Positions 18,414-26,954 of a stretch of 64,000 bases of DNA are shown here, in pieces (position 1 is the stretch's first letter; each line of letters begins with the position of its first letter). The notes below the pieces were generated by a model. It saw only the letters and a program-made list of their open reading frames with translations. It was not told the origin of the DNA and searched no databases. Location of the stretch: positions 310,001-374,000 of the forward strand of contig NZ_WNKG01000005.1 of assembly GCF_010119245.1 (NCBI RefSeq), in the 5' to 3' direction. This DNA is from Cyclobacterium salsum. GTDB lineage: Bacteria; Bacteroidota; Bacteroidia; Cytophagales; Cyclobacteriaceae. A program made the translations under genes and the position numbers.

Positions 18414-19439
18414 ATGAAAACGATATATACCCTACTTATTTTTATGTTAACCTGGAATTATGTACAGGCGCAGGACATGCAGTATTCTCAGTTTTATGCA
18501 GCACCATTGTATTTGAATCCGGCATTTGCGGGGGCAACGGAACTGACCCGGATCGGGGCCAACTACAGAAACCAATGGCCAGGACTGGACCATTCTTTTG
18601 TCTCCTATTCTGCATATATAGATCATTACATGTTTGACATCAATTCGGGAGCAGGTCTCATCATCAATTCCACGCGGGAAAGCCAATCACAACTCAGCAC
18701 CAATGAGGTAGGTCTGGTCTATTCCTATAAAGTGCATTTAGGACTGGACTCCTACCTCAGATTTGGTGGACAGGCCAGTTTTGTAACCAGGGATGCCTAT
18801 TTTGGTGATTTGGTATTCGGATCTCAGTTGGATATCGAACGTGGGTATATTGATGATTTTAGCGGCGAGTTGATGGCTGCTGACTATAAGCATAGCTTTG
18901 TGGATTATAATTTCGGTATGGTGTTTCATACGCAGATGATGTGGGTAGGCGTATCGGGTCATCACCTTTCCGAACCCAACACTTCTTTTGTGGATGGCAA
19001 TATCAGTGAGTTGCCCATGAGACTTTCAGCCCATGGAGGGATCAAATTTAATCTGGGTGAGGGAATGATTAATAATTACTATAGCAATACGCGTCAGGAA
19101 CGCTCTGCATTTTTTGCTTTTAATTATAAGCACCAGGATCCATTTAATCAACTGGATCTGGGTGCCCAGTTGTTTATAGAACCACTGATCCTGGGGGTCT
19201 GGTACAGAGGTTTTCCCGTCAAATACGATTTACCCAATAACGAGTCTATTGTAGGCTTGCTGGGAGTGGTACTGAACAATGGGATAGATATTGGGTATAG
19301 TTTTGACTTTACCGCTTCCAAGCTAAGCCTGGGGAGTTCTGCGGGAGCTCATGAAATTTCTATCCGGTATTCTTTTTTATACGGGGATCCGAAAGACCGG
19401 AATAAAAGAAGCACGATCATTCCCTGCTTCCGGTTTTAA
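18414..19439 (+). CDS. PorP/SprF family type IX secretion membrane protein
   Basis: 341-residue outer-membrane beta-barrel of the PorP/SprF family, whose members pair with specific type-B T9SS cargo such as SprB. A signal peptide ends near WNYVQAQ, followed by the family signature QYSQFYAAPLYLNPAFAGAT and NYRNQWPGL. The C-terminus (SIRYSFLYGDP ... PCFRF) is barrel-like. A GTG directly before the chosen ATG would add one residue. The gene begins 53 bases after the adhesin stop, so the two are probably co-transcribed and this protein is the likely export or anchoring partner of the adhesin. Its stop overlaps the stop of convergent murA by four bases. Other T9SS core genes (gldKLMN, sov/sprA) are not in this window. 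Confidence 0.93.
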   Translation: MKTIYTLLIFMLTWNYVQAQDMQYSQFYAAPLYLNPAFAGATELTRIGANYRNQWPGLDHSFVSYSAYIDHYMFDINSGAGLIINSTRESQSQLSTNEVGLVYSYKVHLGLDSYLRFGGQASFVTRDAYFGDLVFGSQLDIERGYIDDFSGELMAADYKHSFVDYNFGMVFHTQMMWVGVSGHHLSEPNTSFVDGNISELPMRLSAHGGIKFNLGEGMINNYYSNTRQERSAFFAFNYKHQDPFNQLDLGAQLFIEPLILGVWYRGFPVKYDLPNNESIVGLLGVVLNNGIDIGYSFDFTASKLSLGSSAGAHEISIRYSFLYGDPKDRNKRSTIIPCFRF

Positions 19440-20743
19440 TCAAATCGCACGATATCCGCTCCCAGGGCGTTGAGACGTTGGTCGATGTATTGATAGCCCC
19501 GGTCAATTTGCTCCACATTATCGATTACAGAAGTGCCATCTGAAGACATGGCGGCAATTAATAATGCCACACCTGCCCGTATGTCCGGTGATGTCATTCG
19601 GATCGCCTTTAGGGGGTATTTGCGTGCCAGTCCGATAACGGTAGCCCGGTGTGGGTCGCATAAAATAATTTGCGCACCCATGTCTATCAATTTATCCACA
19701 AAAAACAAGCGGCTTTCAAACATTTTCTGATGGACAAGAACGGTGCCTTTGGCTTGCGTGGCGATAACCAATACAATGCTCAACAGGTCGGGAGTAAATC
19801 CGGGCCAGATGGCATCAGAGACCGTAAGAATGGAACCATCGATAAAGGTTTCAATTTCGTACAGCTTTTGGGAAGGGATGAAAATATCATCGTCTCTGAT
19901 TTCCATTTTTATTCCCAATCGCTGAAACGTTTCCGGAATCAGGCCAAGTTTATCGACCCGGGCGTTTTTGATGGTGATTTCGGATTGGGTCATGGCGGCC
20001 AGGCCGATGAATGAACCAATTTCAATCATGTCTGGTAGCAAGGTATGGCTGGTGCCTTTCAGCTTGTCTACGCCTTCAATGTGCAGGAGATTGGAACCGA
20101 TGCCGGTTATTTTACCCCCCATGCGATTGATCATCAGGCACAGTTGCTGAAGGTAGGGTTCGCAGGCGGCATTGTAGATGGTGGTTTTTCCACTGGCCAT
20201 GCATGCGGCCATAATGATATTAGCCGTGCCGGTAACGGAAGCTTCGTCCAGGAGCATGTAGGTACCGGTGAGCTTGCTTCCGTCTATTTTATAGATCCCT
20301 TTTTTTCCGTCGTAATGAAATTTGGCTCCGAGTTTTTGAAAACCAGTGAAATGGGTGTCCATCCTTCTCCTGCCGATCTTATCGCCTCCGGGTTTGGAAA
20401 TTCTCCCTTTCCCAAACCGGGCAAGCAAGGGGCCAAGTAGCATTACGGACCCACGGAGTCCGGAAGCTTTTTGAAGGTATTCCTCCGAGTCCAAATAGGA
20501 AAGTTTGATATTTTTTGCTGTAAAGGAGTAACTTTCCGGGCCTTTTTTTTCAATCAGGACCCCCATATCCGAAAGCAGGTCCATTAGTTTATTGACATCG
20601 CGAATGTTGGGGATTTTTTCGACGATTACCTCTTCGGAGGTTAGCAAAACGGCACAAAGAATCTGCAGTGCCTCGTTTTTTGCACCCTGGGGAACGATTT
20701 CTCCTTTGAGCTGCGTTCCACCCTTTACCCGGAATGATGCCAT
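19436..20743 (-). CDS. murA: UDP-N-acetylglucosamine 1-carboxyvinyltransferase
   Basis: Catalyses the first committed step of peptidoglycan synthesis: transfer of enolpyruvate from PEP to UDP-GlcNAc, in the cytoplasm. 435 residues, full length. The substrate-binding Lys22-Asn23 pair is in QGAKNEALQ, and the two-domain inside-out barrel pattern is intact, with the C-terminal DIRAGVALLIAA block containing the Arg and Ala of the UDP site. The mobile-loop motif reads KPGGDKIGRRRMDTH: Asp121 replaces the Cys that fosfomycin alkylates (Cys115 in E. coli). An Asp here is known to retain activity and give fosfomycin insensitivity in other bacteria. The start ATG overlaps the DUF4290 stop as TAATG, so the pair is probably translationally coupled. 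Confidence 0.96.
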   Translation of the reverse strand: MASFRVKGGTQLKGEIVPQGAKNEALQILCAVLLTSEEVIVEKIPNIRDVNKLMDLLSDMGVLIEKKGPESYSFTAKNIKLSYLDSEEYLQKASGLRGSVMLLGPLLARFGKGRISKPGGDKIGRRRMDTHFTGFQKLGAKFHYDGKKGIYKIDGSKLTGTYMLLDEASVTGTANIIMAACMASGKTTIYNAACEPYLQQLCLMINRMGGKITGIGSNLLHIEGVDKLKGTSHTLLPDMIEIGSFIGLAAMTQSEITIKNARVDKLGLIPETFQRLGIKMEIRDDDIFIPSQKLYEIETFIDGSILTVSDAIWPGFTPDLLSIVLVIATQAKGTVLVHQKMFESRLFFVDKLIDMGAQIILCDPHRATVIGLARKYPLKAIRMTSPDIRAGVALLIAAMSSDGTSVIDNVEQIDRGYQYIDQRLNALGADIVRFD

Positions 20744-21420
20744 TAATTTCTTCTTTTTTTGCTATTGGAACTGTTGTTTCGTCGCTTACCTCCGCCGTAA
20801 TTCCTTCGTCCACCACTGTTCGATGAGCTGTTTTGCGGAGTGGCTACGTTGGTTTTAAAATCCCTTCGCATACTGGTTTCAAAAAGTCCGTTCTCCTTCA
20901 CTTTATCCAGGTCTATATGTAGTTTTCCCTTGGAAAGTGTTTTGATATCATCAATGATAATGGCATCATCAAAGTTTTCCCTGTTCCAGGTGGAGTGAAA
21001 ACTTCTCATTAATTGGCCAATATAAATCAAAGCGGTTTCCTGCTCATCGTCATCTTCTATCTCGATGGCTTTTTCGATTAGTTTTTCGATGTTTCTTCCA
21101 TAATGCTTGAACCTCACTTCGCCTTCCGGGTAGCCGATGGGCTGTGGTTTTTTACCCAAAAGCTCCTTGGGAGGCATGGGAAAGGGTCCGTTCACCTCCA
21201 GTTCAAAATCAGACATGATGTACATGTCGTCCCAAAGCTTCTGGTCGCTTTCGGTTTTCAATAATGGATTAAGCTGTTTCATCAACTCCACCAGGGCGTA
21301 GGCGTATTCCGTCCTTTTTTCATCCTCTGGAACCGTCTTGATGTAATCCACTAATTTTTGGATGTTTTTTCCGTATTCTTTCAAAATAACTTTGTTTTTA
21401 GGCTTTTCATTATTGGTCAT
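20743..21420 (-). CDS. DUF4290 family protein
   Basis: 225 residues. A helical DUF4290 domain (about 10-185) includes EYGKNIQKLVDYI and a second similar block, HYGRNIEKLIEKAIE. This is followed by a basic, Gly/Asn/Ser-rich tail (SSNSGGRRNYGGGKRRNNSS then SKKRRN) that looks disordered and nucleic-acid binding. The family is largely restricted to Bacteroidota and is commonly found directly upstream of murA, as here. No function is established to my knowledge. No signal peptide or membrane segment. It shares one base with the murA start. Confidence 0.88.
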   Translation of the reverse strand: MTNNEKPKNKVILKEYGKNIQKLVDYIKTVPEDEKRTEYAYALVELMKQLNPLLKTESDQKLWDDMYIMSDFELEVNGPFPMPPKELLGKKPQPIGYPEGEVRFKHYGRNIEKLIEKAIEIEDDDEQETALIYIGQLMRSFHSTWNRENFDDAIIIDDIKTLSKGKLHIDLDKVKENGLFETSMRRDFKTNVATPQNSSSNSGGRRNYGGGKRRNNSSNSKKRRN

Positions 21421-21512
21421 GATACCTGCATTTAAGTTTCCTGAACTTTTGTCAATATACTAAAAAATAGGCATTTGTCAGTACGCTTTGTTTTCGGTAT
21501 CCGCCTTCGGTC

Positions 21513-23756
21513 TTAATCTACGATGCGAAGTTTTGCAAAGCTAAGTAATAAAGTTTTATCTCCAAAATGGTCGAAGTGAATATGAGCCTTTCGATTCACA
21601 CCTTCCGTTTCAATTGCTTTCACCAAGCCAAACCCAAACTTGGGATGTTCTACTTTCATTCCTTCTGTCAAATTATGGGTGTTGGAGGGTTTGAAATCCG
21701 GGCTGGGGGTATGTATCTTCGCTGTGGCGTTTCGCATGGCCGGTTTTTTTAATCCGACAAATCCCTGACTGCCTTCGGAATCCCTAAAACTGCTGGAAAG
21801 GGTACTGCTGATTTTTTTATTTACTTTTACAAAAGTTGGGTCAATTTCTTCTAAAAACCGGCTGGGCTCACAGTTGAGCAACCTTCCGTACCGATACCGG
21901 GTCAGGGCATAGCTCAGGTATAATCTTTCCATTGCCCGGGTGGAGGCCACATAAAAAAGCCGACGCTCTTCCTCCAGATCTTCCCGGCTTTGCATCATCA
22001 TTTGGGAGGGAAAGAGGTCCTCCTCCATGCCTACGACAAATACGTACTTGAATTCCAGTCCCTTGGAGGCATGAATGGTCATCAATGTGACCGTATCCTG
22101 GTTTTCTTTATTTTGATCTTCATCCGTTAATAGCGCAATTTCCTGTAAAAATGCACCCAGGGATTTGTCCTCATTTTCGGGATTGTCCACGTACTCCTTC
22201 ATGGCATTCAGCAATTCCTGCACGTTTTCATAGCGATTCAGCCCTTCAATGGTCTTGTCCTCGTACAATTCCCGCAACAAACCGGATTGTTTCGCAATGC
22301 TCGTGGCTGCTTCGAAAGCATCTTTTCGCTCAGCTTCAATTTTAAAACTGCGGATCATGGTGCCAAAATCTCCTACGGCATTTGCTGCGCGACCGGATAA
22401 GAAACTGCTGCTGTTGGAAATCACTTCCCACAGACCAATGTCATGCTCGTAAGCGGCCACCATCATTTTTTCCACACTACTGGCCCCAATTCCTCTTTTG
22501 GGATAATTGATGACCCGCTTGAAGGCTTCTTCATCTTCCTGGTTGACCACATACCTGAAATAACCCATCAGGTCTTTTATTTCCCTTCTCTGGTAAAAGG
22601 AAAGTCCCCCTACGATCCGGTATGAAATACCCAATTTCCGCAGGGCTTCCTCCATGGATCGAGACTGGGAATTGGTGCGGTAGAGAATGGCGAAGTCACT
22701 GTTTCGCAATTTTTTATTGTTTTTTTCCTCAAAGATGGTCGTTGCCACCATTCTCCCTTCCTCGTTATCAGAGGAGGCTTTCATCAATTCAATCAAATCC
22801 CCTTGATCATTTTGCGTCCACACGTTTTTTTGAAGCTGGGATTTATTTTTGGCGATGATGGAGTTAGCCGTTTCTACAATATTTTTGGTAGATCGGTAAT
22901 TCTGTTCCAGTTTGACGATAAACAGGTCCGGGTAGTCTTTCTCATAATTGAGGATGTTCTGAATATCGGCCCCTCTGAAGGCATAAATGCTTTGCGCATC
23001 ATCGCCTACCACGCAAATATTCTGGTGGACCGCAGCCAGTTTTTTGGTGATCAGGTATTGGGAAAGGTTGGTGTCCTGAAACTCGTCCACCATCACGTAT
23101 CGGAAACGTTGCTGGTATTTATTCAATACATCCGGATGGTCCCTGAAAAGAACGTTGGTATTAAACAGTAAATCGTCAAAATCCATAGCTCCGGAGCGAA
23201 ACAACCGTTTTTGATAGTTTTTGTAAATTTCGCCGACTTTAGGCTTCATAGCCGCTTCATCATCAGCGGTAATGTAGGGATCATTCAGATAGGTCTCCCA
23301 GGAAATAAGCCGGTTTTTGGCACCCGAAATGCGAGATAAAACCGTATTGGCCTTATACACCTTATCGTCCAGTTTCATCTCCCGGACAATCGAACGAATC
23401 AGCGATTTACTGTCATCGGTATCGTAAATGGTGAAATTTGAGGGGTAGCCAAGCTTCTGGGCTTCTACCCGAAGGATTTTGGCAAAAACAGAGTGGAAGG
23501 TGCCCATCCAGGTATTTCTGGCTTCCAGTCCAATCAGTTTTTCTATGCGCTGCTTCATTTCACTGGCAGCTTTGTTAGTAAAGGTCAGGGATAATATCTG
23601 AAAGGGATCTACTTTCCGGGCATGGATCAGATGCGCAATTCGGTAGGTCAATACCCTGGTCTTACCGGATCCGGCACCGGCAATGATCATCACCGGCCCC
23701 TCCGTTCTCTCTACTGCTTCTCGTTGGGGGGGATTGAGGCTTGATAAGTAATCCAT
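21513..23756 (-). CDS. pcrA: UvrD/PcrA-type ATP-dependent DNA helicase
   Basis: 3'-5' DNA helicase of superfamily 1, acting in excision repair and in clearing blocks to replication. 747 residues, normal length. Motifs in order: LNPPQREAV (Q motif), Walker A GAGSGKT, TFTNKAA (Ia), DEFQDTN (Walker B/II), GDDAQSIYAFRGA (III), EQNYRST (IV), TIHASKGLEFKYVFV (V) and RRLFYVASTRA (VI). The C-terminal region ends in a small beta domain (HPKFGFGLVKAIE), as in PcrA. No RecB-like nuclease domain is present. Whether to call it UvrD or PcrA is conventional. A -7-like element lies about 50 bases upstream. Confidence 0.95.
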   Translation of the reverse strand: MDYLSSLNPPQREAVERTEGPVMIIAGAGSGKTRVLTYRIAHLIHARKVDPFQILSLTFTNKAASEMKQRIEKLIGLEARNTWMGTFHSVFAKILRVEAQKLGYPSNFTIYDTDDSKSLIRSIVREMKLDDKVYKANTVLSRISGAKNRLISWETYLNDPYITADDEAAMKPKVGEIYKNYQKRLFRSGAMDFDDLLFNTNVLFRDHPDVLNKYQQRFRYVMVDEFQDTNLSQYLITKKLAAVHQNICVVGDDAQSIYAFRGADIQNILNYEKDYPDLFIVKLEQNYRSTKNIVETANSIIAKNKSQLQKNVWTQNDQGDLIELMKASSDNEEGRMVATTIFEEKNNKKLRNSDFAILYRTNSQSRSMEEALRKLGISYRIVGGLSFYQRREIKDLMGYFRYVVNQEDEEAFKRVINYPKRGIGASSVEKMMVAAYEHDIGLWEVISNSSSFLSGRAANAVGDFGTMIRSFKIEAERKDAFEAATSIAKQSGLLRELYEDKTIEGLNRYENVQELLNAMKEYVDNPENEDKSLGAFLQEIALLTDEDQNKENQDTVTLMTIHASKGLEFKYVFVVGMEEDLFPSQMMMQSREDLEEERRLFYVASTRAMERLYLSYALTRYRYGRLLNCEPSRFLEEIDPTFVKVNKKISSTLSSSFRDSEGSQGFVGLKKPAMRNATAKIHTPSPDFKPSNTHNLTEGMKVEHPKFGFGLVKAIETEGVNRKAHIHFDHFGDKTLLLSFAKLRIVD

Positions 23757-23803
23757 AGGGCTTGTTCGATTTTCTTTATTCAGAGGATGGTAATTAGCCA
23801 GAT

Positions 23804-23811
23804 CAAAGTTA
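23804..23811 (-). promoter_or_regulatory. Candidate -7 element for the helicase gene
   Basis: Minus-strand TAACTTTG matches TAnnTTTG exactly, about 50 bases before the helicase ATG. No TTG is present at 19-21 bases upstream, so only half of the promoter is seen. Confidence 0.35.
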
Positions 23812-23957
23812 CCAATTCTTTTTTAGGTTATCCTTTTTGAGATTTGAAATGTCATGCCATCCCCGGATTTACCTGAGCGGTTAAACCTGCCGTTGTATAT
23901 GAAGCGGAAAAGCCTTTTCCAAAGGCAACAAGCGATTGAACCATTTTTCTCCAATAA

Positions 23958-24809
23958 TCAGCGTTGGGACCAGTTTTCCTTCCACCGGTTATGAGACCAT
24001 AAATAAAGAGCGGGTTGATCACGGATATTCTCCTCTAAAAATTTGACGAAGGTGTTCGTTATGCTATGAGGCTGCTCGCTATCATACGGTGGTTTGGCTA
24101 AAATACGGTATTCATATTCGTAATATCCACGTCTGGGTTTGGTAATGTAGGCGTAGATAACCGTCAGGTTGAATTTTTTGGATAATTTTTCTCCTCCCTC
24201 AAAAAAAGTGGTTTCGCGATTCAAAAAAGGCCTTCGATAGCGGATGTCTACCCTATTGGGTCTTTGGTCGGCTGCCAGAACGATCAGTCTCGGCGTATGT
24301 CTTTTTTTTAAAAATGCTCGCTGAAATGATTTTCGCTCGGTCAGGTCAGCTCCCATTCTTCCCCTGATTTTGTGCATGAGATCTTCGAAAAATGGCTGGT
24401 TAACACGGGTATAAATGGTCTCGCATTTCTCATGTACTTCCGAAGACACTGTAAGCAGATGGCCTTCCCAATTGAAAAGATGTCCACACATCCCTATGAT
24501 AATCTCTCCCTGATCCACTTTATCAAAAATCAGAGCGGGGTTTTTTACAAGAAACCGTTTGTTCAGTTCTTTTTTGCCGATGGTAAGCAATTTGATCGTT
24601 TCGACTAGTGAATCAGTGAAATTCCGATAGAATTTTTTTTCGATTTGCCGTCTTTCTTTGCTTGGTTTTTCTGGAAAGGCTTGTTTCAGGTTATTCCGGA
24701 CGATATTTTTTCGGTAGCCCATGAGGTAATAGGCCAGGAAGTAAATTAAATCCGACAGCACAAATAAAACCCTCAATGGCAACTTAGAAAGGAGGCGAAT
24801 AAAGATCAT
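23958..24809 (-). CDS. LpxL/HtrB-type lysophospholipid acyltransferase
   Basis: 283-residue inner-membrane acyltransferase of the LpxL/LpxM (HtrB/MsbB) family, which adds secondary acyl chains to lipid A or acylates ornithine- or glycine-type lipids. An N-terminal hydrophobic anchor spans about residues 8-32 (LPLRVLFVLSDLIYFLAYYL). The catalytic H-x4-E motif is GHLFNWEG (about residues 109-116). The downstream Arg-containing block VLAADQRPNR and the substrate region RPFLNRETTFFEGG follow. Length is slightly below E. coli LpxL (306) but typical for Bacteroidota. It is divergent from the ECF sigma gene. The acyl acceptor cannot be told from sequence. Confidence 0.88.
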   Translation of the reverse strand: MIFIRLLSKLPLRVLFVLSDLIYFLAYYLMGYRKNIVRNNLKQAFPEKPSKERRQIEKKFYRNFTDSLVETIKLLTIGKKELNKRFLVKNPALIFDKVDQGEIIIGMCGHLFNWEGHLLTVSSEVHEKCETIYTRVNQPFFEDLMHKIRGRMGADLTERKSFQRAFLKKRHTPRLIVLAADQRPNRVDIRYRRPFLNRETTFFEGGEKLSKKFNLTVIYAYITKPRRGYYEYEYRILAKPPYDSEQPHSITNTFVKFLEENIRDQPALYLWSHNRWKENWSQR

Positions 24810-24922
24810 GCGATTAAATGCTGGGTTTTTCAGGCGTTAAAGAAGTTCAAAATAATGAAAAATTGTCGACTTTCTTGGTTTAAATTAGTTATAAATAAAG
24901 TCAATTTGTAATTTTATAATCT

Positions 24923-25513
24923 ATGTCCGAAGTGCAGCGAAAAAAATATTCCGATAAAGAAAAAAACAGCATCTTTGATCATGAGTTCATGCCTCATATT
25001 GATTCCATGTATAATTTTGCGTACAGGTTGACATTTGATGAGGACGATGCGAAAGACCTGGTCCAGGATACTTACCTAAAAGCATATCGGTTTATCAACT
25101 CTTTTGAGCAAGGAACCAATGCCAAAGCCTGGCTTTTCAGAATTTTGAAAAACAGCTTTATCAACGAGTACCGGAAGAAAAGCAAGCAACCGTCAAAAGT
25201 AGATTATCAAGAAGTTGAAACTTATTACAACTCCGATAATGTTGACTATAGTATGACCTCAGATTTGAGGGTCGATGCGGTCAAGGACATGTTGGGAGAC
25301 GAAATTTCCAATGCACTCAACAGCTTGGCCGTGGATTTCAGGACGGTGATAATTCTTTGTGATCTGGAAGGGTTTACGTATGAAGAAATGGCAAAGATCC
25401 TGGATATCCCCATCGGTACGGTACGGTCAAGGCTTCACCGTGCCAGGAACCTTTTGAAGGATAAACTCCGTTCCTATGCTGAAAACATGGGCTATGATAC
25501 GGATGAAGAATAA
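24923..25513 (+). CDS. ECF-type RNA polymerase sigma factor
   Basis: 196 residues with the two-domain layout of extracytoplasmic-function sigma factors. Sigma-70 region 2 (about 20-90) has MYNFAYRLTFDEDDAKDLVQ and the -10-binding helix ending KAWLFRILKNSFINEYR. Region 4 (about 130-185) has the helix-turn-helix YEEMAKILDIPIGTVRSRLHRAR. The two are joined by an acidic linker. No C-terminal extension is seen. It is followed after 17 bases by a small cysteine-rich protein that is probably its anti-sigma factor, then by gmk and nadD. Signals sensed and target promoters are unknown. The AT-rich upstream region shows no convincing promoter. Confidence 0.93.
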   Translation: MSEVQRKKYSDKEKNSIFDHEFMPHIDSMYNFAYRLTFDEDDAKDLVQDTYLKAYRFINSFEQGTNAKAWLFRILKNSFINEYRKKSKQPSKVDYQEVETYYNSDNVDYSMTSDLRVDAVKDMLGDEISNALNSLAVDFRTVIILCDLEGFTYEEMAKILDIPIGTVRSRLHRARNLLKDKLRSYAENMGYDTDEE

Positions 25514-25530
25514 TCGAAAAACTAGTTGAA

Positions 25531-25803
25531 ATGGACAAAAATCTAAACACATCCAGCGAGAGAAAATTGAACTGTAGTGATGAAAGCAAATGCTTCGAGC
25601 TATTGGAAAGCATTCTGGATGGGGAAGAGACCACGGCATCAAAAGAAATTTTGGATGAAAAATTGGCGAAATGTCAACCTTGTTTTGAGCATTATCATCT
25701 GGAAAAAGTAATTCGGGAAGTGTTGAAAAACAAATGTACCAAGCACATGGTCCCTGCGGAATTAGCAGATACCATTCGGCAAAAAATACAAGAAATCAAG
25801 TAA
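25531..25803 (+). CDS. Putative small anti-sigma factor, cysteine-rich
   Basis: 90 residues, soluble. Located 17 bases after the ECF sigma gene and 6 bases before gmk. It carries Cys15, Cys21, Cys48, Cys51 and Cys69 with His54, His56 and His72. The block LAKCQPCFEHYHLEKVIREV resembles the zinc-binding anti-sigma motif HxxxCxxC, but Lys44 occupies the usual His position. Size and position resemble RsrA-type redox-sensitive anti-sigma factors. Binding to the neighbouring sigma factor is inferred from gene order and the CxxC region, not from a full domain match. Confidence 0.7.
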   Translation: MDKNLNTSSERKLNCSDESKCFELLESILDGEETTASKEILDEKLAKCQPCFEHYHLEKVIREVLKNKCTKHMVPAELADTIRQKIQEIK

Positions 25804-25809
25804 ACTTTT

Positions 25810-26391
25810 ATGGCTCAGGGAAAAGCGATTATTTTTTCAGCCCCCTCCGGATCAGGGAAGACAACCATCGTCAAACACCTCCTTCAACAAATACCGCAAC
25901 TTGGTTTTTCCATCTCTGCTTGTACCCGCGATAGGAGAGGGCGAGCCGAAGAGAACGGAAAGGATTATTATTTTCTTACACCAGAGGAGTTTCGTGCCAA
26001 AATTGATCAAAATGCATTCATTGAATGGGAAGAAGTGTACGAGGGCAATTTTTACGGGACCTTGAAAGAAGAAATCCAACGCATTTGGGATGCAGGCAAA
26101 CACGTCATTTTTGATGTGGATGTCAAAGGTGGACTAAATTTAAAAAACTACTTCGGAAGTAAGGCACTGGCGGTATTCGTGAAAGTGCCTTCCATGGAAG
26201 ACCTGGCAGAGCGGCTGCGAGAAAGGGGCACCGAGTCGGAAGAAAGCCTCTCCAGAAGGATTTACAAAGCCAAATTTGAAATGGGGTTTGAAGATCGATT
26301 TGATATTACCTTAATCAACGAGGATTTGCAAGTTTCATTTCAGGAGGCCGAAAAGCTTGTTAGGGAATTTATTGATGATCAGTCGGTTTGA
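25810..26391 (+). CDS. gmk: Guanylate kinase
   Basis: Phosphorylates GMP to GDP with ATP; essential purine salvage and GTP supply enzyme in the cytoplasm. 193 residues, normal length. The P-loop is [11 protein letters not shown] at residues 9-19. The GMP-binding region includes [21 protein letters not shown], and [15 protein letters not shown], the [11 protein letters not shown] Walker B block and the LID arginines in [16 protein letters not shown] are all present. It starts 6 bases after the putative anti-sigma gene. Its stop TGA is embedded in the start of nadD (TTGA), so the four genes from the sigma factor to nadD are probably one operon. Confidence 0.97.
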   Translation: MAQGKAIIFSAPSGSGKTTIVKHLLQQIPQLGFSISACTRDRRGRAEENGKDYYFLTPEEFRAKIDQNAFIEWEEVYEGNFYGTLKEEIQRIWDAGKHVIFDVDVKGGLNLKNYFGSKALAVFVKVPSMEDLAERLRERGTESEESLSRRIYKAKFEMGFEDRFDITLINEDLQVSFQEAEKLVREFIDDQSV

Positions 26392-26954
26392 AAGTAGGAC
26401 TGTTTTTCGGCTCATTCAACCCCATCCATATCGGTCATCTGATCATTGCCGATACCCTTCAGGACCAGACCGATTTAGAAGAGGTGTGGTTTGTGGTTTC
26501 CCCACAAAACCCTCACAAATCTAGACGCTCCCTGCTGCATGAGTTTGATCGCTTACGAATGGTAGAACTTGCCACCGCTGATCATTTTAGCTTCAAGGTA
26601 GTGGATGTGGAGTTTCAAATGCCCAGGCCAAGCTATACCATCGACACACTGACCTACCTTTCTGAAAAATTTCCCAACCATGAGTTTTCGTTGATTTTAG
26701 GGGGAGATAACCTAACCCACTTTCATAAGTGGAAAAACAGCGAAGAAATCCTAAAGCAGTACGGGATGTATGTGTACCCCAGGCCCGGAAAAAATAAGAC
26801 GCTGGAACACGAAAACATTCGCTACGTCGAAGCCCCTTTATTAGATATTTCCGCCACATTTATTCGTAAAACGTTACAGCGGGGAGGATCGGTGAGGTAC
26901 CTACTTCATCCGCACGTACTGGATTACATTCGGGATAAGAATTTTTTTATCTGA
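26388..26954 (+). CDS. nadD: Nicotinate-nucleotide adenylyltransferase
   Basis: Transfers AMP from ATP to nicotinate mononucleotide in NAD biosynthesis. 188 residues, full length. The nucleotidyltransferase motif [10 protein letters not shown] is at residues 8-17, and the C-terminal [10 protein letters not shown] (ISxTxIR) motif is near 162. The start is TTG at 26388: the protein begins with the conserved strand [11 protein letters not shown] directly after it and there is no ATG upstream in frame. The TTG overlaps the gmk stop codon (TTGA), implying translational coupling. It ends immediately against the stop of the convergent haloperoxidase-like gene, with no base between them. Confidence 0.96.
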   Translation: MKVGLFFGSFNPIHIGHLIIADTLQDQTDLEEVWFVVSPQNPHKSRRSLLHEFDRLRMVELATADHFSFKVVDVEFQMPRPSYTIDTLTYLSEKFPNHEFSLILGGDNLTHFHKWKNSEEILKQYGMYVYPRPGKNKTLEHENIRYVEAPLLDISATFIRKTLQRGGSVRYLLHPHVLDYIRDKNFFI

